From: Adiantum capillus-veneris | Lineage: Eukaryota > Streptophyta > Polypodiopsida > Polypodiales > Pteridaceae | Reading direction: 5' to 3' | NCBI GenBank assembly: GCA_014529385.2 | Contig: CM043958.1 | Coordinates: forward strand, 91,931,435-91,971,434 | Length of the DNA stretch: 40,000 bases | Part shown: in pieces, positions 10,769 to 18,300 of the stretch | Layout: each line of letters begins with the position of its first letter | Position numbering within the stretch: the stretch's first letter is position 1 | Translations under genes and position numbers: made by a program | Notes under the pieces: model-generated | The model's database searches: none | Told to the model about the DNA's origin: nothing | The model's input: the letters and a program-made list of their open reading frames with translations, nothing else

Positions 10769-12118
10769 GATGTAGATTCCGTCCTCGGAAGCTATTGAGT
10801 TGAAGCTGGATCGTCGAGGTGGAAGAGCATTTGAGATGAATGTCCTTAGCCTTCTTCAGTCACTGCAAAATCAAACAACATTGGCACAGTAATTGCATTC
10901 TCTTAAAAAGCGTATGCAGTTTTAGGTAGACACATTGATTGGTCAAAGAATTTCAAACAAGTTGAGAGCAATGAACATTAAATTGCAATGTAATCAAATG
11001 CATAAACAGATGTAAAGGTAAAAAATTAAACAAGTCTGGGGTCGCTAATTTGACGGTCGAAAAGCACTAGAGATCGAATATTAATACCATGGGTAAGCTT
11101 CTTAATTTTTTGTGGTCAATTAAGTTGTTTAATCGCGAGAGCCAAGTATTCATGTTCAAGGGCTGACTAGAGGCTATATCTAGAAAACCTTGTAGTTAAG
11201 CTACCATAAAAGGAATTTCTCATGAAATCATCGCCTGACTGATTACTTTTTCTTTGACCCCCCAAGGTCTTTTCACAGTAATTCAATTATGATGTGTGTG
11301 CTTATTTTGTATGCCTTGGGTTTTTTGCTTTTCAAGGAAAAGCGCCCACACTGGGAACCTCTAGGGCTCTAGTACCATAGGCAATACATGTGAGTGAAGT
11401 ACCAAATCAAGCTGAGATTTCTCTTCCAGCTTAAAATTTTACATTGTGGCACTTTGATTTTTTGTTTGTTCATTTTCATCATTTAAATTTTGTAACTTTG
11501 GGGGGTCATATAACACTGTTACACTCCCCAGGCTCATCACATTAGTAAACTCCCTTTATAATACTTAAGCTAAAGGTCACTAGGGTTAAGCCCACTAGAA
11601 AGCCCTAGTACATTTCATACAATGCTGCCTAAATCGGATTAAGAACCTAAGTAACCATTGCTTATTAGGAAGGCATTCCCCATGGTATTAAGAGAAGATC
11701 TCTAACACCTAGCTTGGTTAAAGTAGCTTAGTCGGACTGCTTGATTTTTACACCTAAACAAGTGATTATGACAAAAGATTGCATTGAATTAAATGTTGGA
11801 TACTAAGCCAATGCGCTGAATAGTATGCTACCAATCACAATCAAAGCAGACAAACATGGATGCAAAAAAGATAAGGGCAATGCTAATGGACAAGAAACAC
11901 CTGTTTGTGTTGATGGTCGCGCTTGATATGAAGTGTGAACGAGAGAAAGGTTCCATGAAGGTCCAAATCCTATCAATAGCAACACGCTCCTGTACACACT
12001 AGGAAACACAAACAATACCTCTAGGAGGCACATCAGTGGGAAAAATTAAAACTCCTAAAAAACAAACTCAAAACACAATCTAGACCCCTAACCTACCTAT
12101 CTGTCACCCCTTTTAGAA
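10769..12118 (-). other. Long 3' non-coding region of the young element
   Basis: About 1.35 kb lies between the last accessory ORF and the polypurine tract. Sense-strand frames are short and broken, and the longest (11,803-12,033, 76 codons) has no recognisable motif. Composition is AT-rich with scattered T-runs. Long non-coding 3' regions occur in other OTA-type elements, and a degraded envelope-like region is one possible origin, but nothing in the sequence shows it. Confidence 0.6.
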
Positions 12119-12541
12119 TCAAGGAAAGAGGATATTATATAAACCGGGTGGCCACCCTAAGGCTAGGCCTCTATCCTCATCATCTAGATAAATAAAATCG
12201 TTGTCCGTGAGGCCATAGTCTTCCTCGGTCTCTATTAGTTCCTCTTCATCATCCTCTTGTGCAAGCATGCTAATCAAGAACCTCGTGATGCGTGGATACT
12301 CATCTTGTGCAAAAGAATAAGCATGTGCCATTGGAGACACATTCGCCACTGGGTAGGGATCACTAGTTAGCCATAGACGTATCAGCCATTCTAACTCCTC
12401 AAAATTTCTCTCACATGCAAGGCTCTCTATCAAATCCCATTCGCAAGAAAGTATAGGGTAGCATACGTAGAACACTTGTTGAAAAGACAAGGGGTACCTT
12501 TCATAAAAAATAGAAGTGCATGCCTCTGGTGAAGTAGCCAT
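12119..12541 (-). CDS. Accessory ORF: acidic 140-residue protein of unknown function
   Basis: The frame opens at an ATG (12,539-12,541) in a good plant context (purine at -3, G at +4) and begins MATSPEACTSIFYERYPLSF. The middle is rich in aromatic and Leu/Trp residues (around CEWDLIESLACERNFEELEW). It then becomes strongly acidic, with EDDEEELIETEEDYG and YLDDEDRG, and ends GWPPGLYNILFP. No signal peptide, transmembrane helix, zinc site or catalytic motif is evident. I do not recognise the family. It sits on the sense strand downstream of integrase and the second retropepsin-like ORF, so it would need a spliced or subgenomic transcript, or reinitiation, to be made. It is uninterrupted in an element with identical LTRs, which favours a real gene over chance. 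Confidence 0.55.
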   Translation of the reverse strand: MATSPEACTSIFYERYPLSFQQVFYVCYPILSCEWDLIESLACERNFEELEWLIRLWLTSDPYPVANVSPMAHAYSFAQDEYPRITRFLISMLAQEDDEEELIETEEDYGLTDNDFIYLDDEDRGLALGWPPGLYNILFP

Positions 12542-12629
12542 TTCTGACAAGACAGATAGATTTGGTTAGGCCTTTAAAACATAAGAGTTGTTTTTGTGTG
12601 TTGCTTGACTTGACACGGTAAATTTGGAC

Positions 12630-12863
12630 TTATATGTAAGATCTGATAGGGTGCTCTCTCATTGCTAGGCGCTCTTGTTCTTTACTATTTTTGTTTTTTT
12701 GCGAGTATAAGGCTATATATATACATTCCCTAAGATCGGAGATTGAGAGGTCAGGGAAAAAGGTTGAGAGGGAAGCAAGTGAATAATGGATGTCAGCAAA
12801 CACTCCCCCCTTCCTTGGGTAGATCATACCGTTTGAAATGAGCTTGTCACCCTTTGAAACCAA
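12630..12863 (-). CDS. Small frame overlapping the end of the second protease ORF
   Basis: About 77 codons are open on the sense strand in the -1 frame relative to the preceding ORF, overlapping its last 40 bases. There is no ATG at the upstream end; an internal ATG lies about 13 codons in. The text includes GMIYPRKGGVFADIHYSLAS and FFPDLSISDLRECIYIALYS and then a K/N/E-rich tail. No family is recognised. It may be the C-terminal continuation of the retropepsin-like protein through a frameshift, or it may be a chance frame. Confidence 0.3.
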   Translation of the reverse strand: MVSKGDKLISNGMIYPRKGGVFADIHYSLASLSTFFPDLSISDLRECIYIALYSQKNKNSKEQERLAMREHPIRSYI

Positions 12864-14005
12864 TTGTTCCAGTTGGTAATAGGTGAGGGTTTTTGCCAGT
12901 AGTTTGTTATTACCCTAGGTGCCTCGTCAAGCTGCAAGGGTGGTAAGGTACTCTCCCAGGATTTTATTTGCAACGTTGTTGTAGGTGGTGAACTTACCCC
13001 GGAAGGTGCAAACTCTTTCGTGCTTGGATGGATATGTACAGTGGTAGGTGGAGGTTGTGTCGAAGCTTCTATTTGCGTATAGGAACTACATGAAGAGCAA
13101 GAAGCTTCATTTGATTTCCCTGTTCTTGAGCTAGGTGGGACAAATCGTTCTTTCTTTGGTACCCAAACTAGCTCGGGAGCAGGTGTGTAGCATTCTGTGA
13201 TTTTTTCCTTTCCGCGATTTTCAATTTGTTTTGGAGCCACAGGATTGGGTTCACTTGGGTCAGGTGATAGGTAAGAGCACAATCTACGTTTTGGCACCCA
13301 GATTTGATCATTTCCTTCATAGTAGCCTTGGGCTTCCAATAGTCGTTTAGGGATCCATCGCAACATTTTCTTACTTTTCTTGGAGCGAGTGGTACGTTTC
13401 TTACTAGGTTTCTGTTTTTTTGCATCAACCATGCTCACTACAGAGGTTTTAGGGACCCACTTGTATGTTTTCTCTGTTATATTAGGATGGTTCTTGTGTG
13501 TCTCAAGCTTTCTTTCAACTACATTAGTTGAAGCTCTAGAGAGTTGGGCTATGGGGACGTATGGTTCAACCTCCTGGACATGCAATGTCTTGGGTTTTAT
13601 TTCCTTGGGCAATATCTCAGGGACTATGGTTTGAGTGGTAGGGCTAAGAGTTGGTTTTTGCGTTGTAACACCCCCAGTCCCCCAATCAATAGTGCATTTG
13701 GTGGCTATCATCCACGTGCGGCCTAGGTTTATATTACCCTCCATAGTTCCAGTAGGCATGACCAAAAAGTCTTGAGCTACCACCCCATTGTCATAACTGA
13801 CAGAAGTGTGCCAGATTCCAAAAACCGTAGTTTTTTTCTTGTTGACACCCTTGACTTGGATAATACTCTCAGATAGAGGTGGCTTCCCTAACTGACACCA
13901 CACCCCATAGGATAGCAGATTGTATTTAGCACCCGTGTCCAATAAGGCGTTATATAGCACTTTTCCATAGGCACTATTTAACTCAATGGGTATCGTAGAG
14001 GTGTG
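12824..14005 (-). CDS. Second retropepsin-like ORF with W-[V/I]-P-K repeats, 3' of integrase
   Basis: The frame is open from 14,005 and overlaps the end of integrase by 28 bases in the -1 register; it has no early ATG. Near the start is an aspartic-protease pattern: IPIEL, then YNALLDTGAKYNLLS with a canonical DTG (Asp codon 13,937-13,939), a Trp/Leu/Gly segment, and INLGRTWMIATKCTIDW, matching the ILGRPWM..HDW block that ends retropepsins. The rest is a Pro/Ser/Thr/Lys-rich linker with four W-[V/I]-P-K motifs at 13,448-13,459 (KWVPK), 13,346-13,357 (RWIPK), 13,289-13,300 (IWVPK) and 13,154-13,165 (VWVPK), the first two bracketing a very basic KKRTTRSKKSKK stretch. A protease is already encoded upstream in pol, so this is an additional domain. 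Its role is unknown; nucleic-acid binding by the basic linker is only a guess. Confidence 0.75.
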   Translation of the reverse strand, partial: HTSTIPIELNSAYGKVLYNALLDTGAKYNLLSYGVWCQLGKPPLSESIIQVKGVNKKKTTVFGIWHTSVSYDNGVVAQDFLVMPTGTMEGNINLGRTWMIATKCTIDWGTGGVTTQKPTLSPTTQTIVPEILPKEIKPKTLHVQEVEPYVPIAQLSRASTNVVERKLETHKNHPNITEKTYKWVPKTSVVSMVDAKKQKPSKKRTTRSKKSKKMLRWIPKRLLEAQGYYEGNDQIWVPKRRLCSYLSPDPSEPNPVAPKQIENRGKEKITECYTPAPELVWVPKKERFVPPSSRTGKSNEASCSSCSSYTQIEASTQPPPTTVHIHPSTKEFAPSGVSSPPTTTLQIKSWESTLPPLQLDEAPRVITNYWQKPSPITNWNNWFQRVTSSFQTV

Positions 14006-15342
14006 TCAGAGTCCAACCCATCCTCTTCGATTTCCACGTGGAATGCATTTGTGACCCCAAGGTTAGCCTCTCGTTTTTGTCTTATACGTTGTTGTCGCTC
14101 CTTAGCCTCAGCTTGAGCTTGTATCTTGTTTAACTCGGTTTGTGCTTTGGCGGCCTTCTTTTGATGAATGGCCCGTAGTTCTTCTTGGCTTAAAGGATCA
14201 TAATATCTTTTGAATTTACTCCCATTGAGGAATCCAATGGTTTCAACTCCATCAAGAGTTTCCACACGAAGGGTACCTTGTGGGGTAATTTCACATACTC
14301 TATATGGTCCTTTACCAACATATTTCAACTTTTTCTTCTCTTTACGTACTCCATACATAAGGACTTTATCACCAACTTTGATATCCTTGTCCTTCACATG
14401 GCGATCAAACCACTTCTTTCTCCTATCCTTTTCCACAAGAGCATTTTGCACAGCCAACTGTCTCTCTTCGTCTAGTTTTTCTAAGATAAACAAACGCTCG
14501 GTTAAGGGGTTACCATTCCATCCTTCTTGCGAAGCTACCCTAAGACTAGGAATGACAAACTCCCAAGGCATAACCGCTTCTTGGCCGTATACCATTTTGA
14601 ATGGCGTACAATTAATAGCCACTTTATAAGCAGTACGATAAGCCCATAGAGCAGATGTCAACTTCAAATCCCAATCAGTGCGATGAGCTTCTACCGTCTT
14701 GGTTAAAATAGAGATTAGAGTCTTGTTGGTGCTCTCGGCTTGTCCATTAGCTTGCGGGTAATAAGGTGTAGACTTATGGTGGGATATCATAAAGGTCGTG
14801 GTAAGCTCTCTTATTACCTCATTTATAAAATGGGTACCATTATCACTAACAATTTCAAAAGGGCAACCAAATCTTGTGATAATGTTCTCAAAAAGAAACT
14901 TAGCTGTTGTCCTCGCGTCAGCTTTTTGTGAAGCCTTAGCTTCAGCCCACTTTGTTACATAGTCCGTAGCAACTAGAATATATCGAGATTGAGTGTTGCG
15001 AGCTGCGGGACTAATTGGACCTACAAAGTCTAAGCCCCATTTTTCAAATGGTTGGGTTACTTTAATAGGATGTAAGGGCATTCTGTCCTTGCGCTGTGTG
15101 GTCTTGTAACGTTGGCACTCATCACACCCTTTTGTAAAAAGTGATGCATCCTTAAATAAAGTTGGCCACCAATAGCCTGATTGCAGCACCTTTCTAGCAG
15201 TCAGGTCCCCTGAAAAATGTCCTCCTGCTATGCCCATATGTGCTTCTTGCAAGATATACAAATATTCATCCTCGCGGGCACAACGCCTAAGAATATCGTC
15301 CTTGCCTAATCTATACAGGTTCCGGCAATCAAACAATAGGGT
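13978..15342 (-). CDS. Integrase of the young element
   Basis: The enzyme catalyses 3' processing and strand transfer of the cDNA into host DNA. Counting from 15,336, the zinc finger has H33, H40, C71 and C74 (HMGIAGGH and CDECQRYK). The catalytic triad is D103 (GLDFVGP), D165 (VSDNGTHF) and E201 (GQAESTNK), with the usual 35 residues between the last two. The C-terminal domain contains KVGDKVLMYG and GPYRVCEITPQGTLRVETLD, then GFLNGSKFKRYY, as in OTA-type integrases, and a Lys/Gln/Glu-rich tail; no chromodomain follows. The frame is offset -1 from pol with a 37-base overlap (15,306-15,342) and contains no ATG near its start, so it is expected to be made as part of a pol polyprotein through a frame change, unless a single-base indel has separated it. 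Confidence 0.95.
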   Translation of the reverse strand, partial: TLLFDCRNLYRLGKDDILRRCAREDEYLYILQEAHMGIAGGHFSGDLTARKVLQSGYWWPTLFKDASLFTKGCDECQRYKTTQRKDRMPLHPIKVTQPFEKWGLDFVGPISPAARNTQSRYILVATDYVTKWAEAKASQKADARTTAKFLFENIITRFGCPFEIVSDNGTHFINEVIRELTTTFMISHHKSTPYYPQANGQAESTNKTLISILTKTVEAHRTDWDLKLTSALWAYRTAYKVAINCTPFKMVYGQEAVMPWEFVIPSLRVASQEGWNGNPLTERLFILEKLDEERQLAVQNALVEKDRRKKWFDRHVKDKDIKVGDKVLMYGVRKEKKKLKYVGKGPYRVCEITPQGTLRVETLDGVETIGFLNGSKFKRYYDPLSQEELRAIHQKKAAKAQTELNKIQAQAEAKERQQRIRQKREANLGVTNAFHVEIEEDGLDSDTPLRYPLS

Positions 15343-18300
15343 TCACATTCTTTTACTAGCCTTCGAGCGATATCCTTACGAAGTTCCTTGGGTGGAAAAC
15401 CATTAACTAAAAAGTTAACAATGTTCTCACTCCATTCAGGCATAGTCTCAACTATGAATAGGGAAGTATCGGGTAATTCATCATCAACTCCTGTAGGGGC
15501 TTCACCATTGGGTATGCGAGACAAATGATCAGCCATGACGTGCCTTTTACCGGGTCTCACTACAATCGTGAAATCAAACTCAAGAAGAATTAACAACCAT
15601 CGTGTGATTCTTCCTGTGGAGCATGGCTTGTTTACCAGATACAGCAACGCTTGATGATCCACATAAAATACAAACTTGTTTGCCAGAAGGTAGTAGCGAA
15701 ATTTCTTTACTGCATAAACCATTGCCAAACCTTCTCGCTCTGTAGTGGTGTAGTTCCTTTCAGCATCGTTCAATTGACGGCTTGCAAAGCTAATGGGATA
15801 GTCCAATTTATGTTCTCCTGGTTGAGTGAGAACACACCCAATAGCAAAGTTTGATGCATCAATATGCACATGGAAAATGACATCCCAGTTAGGTGTCCTT
15901 AAAATTGGAGCACTTGCTAGTGTTTTCTTCAATTGTTCATAGGCCTGGTCACACTCTTCAGTCCATTTAAATTCAATGAGAAGCTTGTACAAAGGACGTG
16001 CTATCTCAGCGAAAAATAAAATAAACCGTCGATAATAACCCACGTGTCCCATGAACCTTTGAACTCCCTTGTAATTGGTTGGTGGTGGTAACTCTAGAAT
16101 CACTTTAATTTTGCTCTCATCGGTTGAGATACCATTCTTGGATACTATATGCCCTAAAATAACTCCATGCTTGACCCAAAATTGGCATTTGAACGGGTTC
16201 AATGAGATACGATATAACCTACATTTTTCAAACACCTTCCGCAAACATGATAGATGTTCTTTCCAAGAAGAGTAAACACAAAGGTCGTCTAAGAAAGCTT
16301 CACAAAACTCTCTCAAATATTCTTTAAAAGCAGTGTTTATTAATCGTTGGAATGTAGCAGGGGCATTTGTTAAGCCAAAAGCCATCACACGAAATGCAAA
16401 CACGCCAAATTCTGTGATGAAGGCAGTTTTAGCTTGGTCCTCTAGCGCTATCGTGATTTGGTTGTAGCCTGAGTACCCATCTAGAAAGCTATAAGCTTCC
16501 TTGCCTGCAACTCTTTCGAGTACATGTTCGGAATATGGTAGGGGGTAATGGTCTCTTCTAGTAGCTGCATTAACTTTTTTGAGGTCCACGCACACCCTGA
16601 GTTTTCCATTCTTTTTTGGCACGATAACTATTGGCGACACCCATTCAGAGTGTTCAATAGGATATATGAACCCACATTTGATAAGCTTTTCTAGTTCTTC
16701 TTGAATGATCTTTGCGTACTTAGGATTCATCGGGTAGGGTCTTTGTTGTACGGGCTTCGCAGTGCTAATCATAGGGATTGTATGTTGGACCACAGAAGGC
16801 GGAACACCTTTCATATCATGGTATGTCCAAGCGAATACGTCCTTGAATTCCTTGAGAAGCTCTTTGAGGACCGCCTCTTCAACTTCTGTGAGGTCTTGGG
16901 CAATAAAAACAGGTTTTGATTCTTCACCGGGGTCAGCTAATTCTATTTCTTTAACTATTGCCGGACCATCATAGATTCCATTATTCCCATCGATAGGTAT
17001 TCTTTGGGCTTTTGTGTACACAACCTTTGCTTCCCCTGTGGTGTAAGATTTGAAATGTTCTGGTGCAGGATGCAAGTCTGTGGATTCTGGTTGTGCGTTG
17101 GTTTGTGCTTCCATTTCTGCTTTCTTGTGTTGTCGAGCTAACTCTTGGTTTTGACGCCTCCTTGCAGTGCGGCTCAACTTTGGCTTGTCTATGATCTCTA
17201 ATTGGGCTATGTCATGGGGTCGTGGTCTACACCACATAACATTTTGGAGATATTCACCCCAATTGTCTACCAATTTTCGATGAGCATCACATGCTCCTAT
17301 ATAACTGAGCCATTCTGCTGAGGATCTCTTCTTGTTTATCCTAGCACGTACATTGGCTCGATATCGACGCCTCTTAAGGTTTTTCTTTTTCTTATTTGAG
17401 ACCTGCTTTTGATTTAGATCTGGCTCACTAAAGGAGTCCTCGTTGGTGTCCTCTTCACTCTCGGAGGAGCTATCATCGGTTGATGTGCTCGATCCTTCCG
17501 AATGTTTTGACTGTGAACTTGCTCCACTCTCTAATTCATGAGATTCAGAATCCGTTTCACTCTGGGAGTCAGTGTCCAAGTCGTGTTGGTCAAAGTCTTC
17601 TATTGAGCTATCAGTGTCACTGTCAGATTGGTCCACAATTGCCTTGCCCTTAGAAGATGCATGTATGGCACTTATCATGTTCAGAGGTGCAATTTGTGGT
17701 ACCTCTTCCCCCTCTGGTGTGACCCAAGTGGTTCCTCTATTTCCCCAGGTATCTATGGTTGCAGCTAGGTGTACCCAATCCACATTGTCCGACTCAGTCA
17801 TCCCAGGTAGGTTATCCATATAAGGAGAATCTTGGCCAATGTCTGTATCCTTCTTACAAGTGTAACAATATTGTAGTGGGGCCGAGTGAACTGTGGTGTC
17901 AGAGCGATGATCAATAATGGTTTTACTCCCTAAGGGGTGTACCTTACCAGTCACCAAATCCACTCTAAGGACAGAGTCTTGGAATTGCAAATAGACATGA
18001 TTTTTAGACCAATCGTGAACCATTTGTGCTTCCCTCATGAATGGTCGTCCTAAAATCATTTCATATGACATAAGGTGTTTAGAGAAATCCATTACAATGA
18101 ACGTATGTCGCACCTTGTATCCTAGAACTTTGATCTTAAGATCCTTGAGCATCCCCATAGGTTTGGCTATGGTACCATTTGCCATCTTTACCACAATGTT
18201 AGTAACACTGAGGCGGGGTTTTCCCATGGATTCCCAACAATCTTTTGTAACGATGCTAACTCCCGCACCACCATCAAGAATTCCCTTTATAGTTAATCCC

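Noticed and set aside
12824-13960. Envelope-like protein as an explanation of the 3' ORF
   Set aside because: No signal peptide, transmembrane helix or cysteine-rich ectodomain; the protease pattern and basic linker fit better.
13978-15342. Chromodomain on the young element's integrase
   Set aside because: The C-terminus ends in a Lys/Gln/Glu-rich tail without the chromodomain pattern that is clear at 7,776-8,093.
15342-15860. Possible second (archaeal-type) RNase H between RNase H and integrase, as in Tat/Ogre elements
   Set aside because: Only about 100 residues separate ADHLSRI from the integrase start, with no RNase H motifs.
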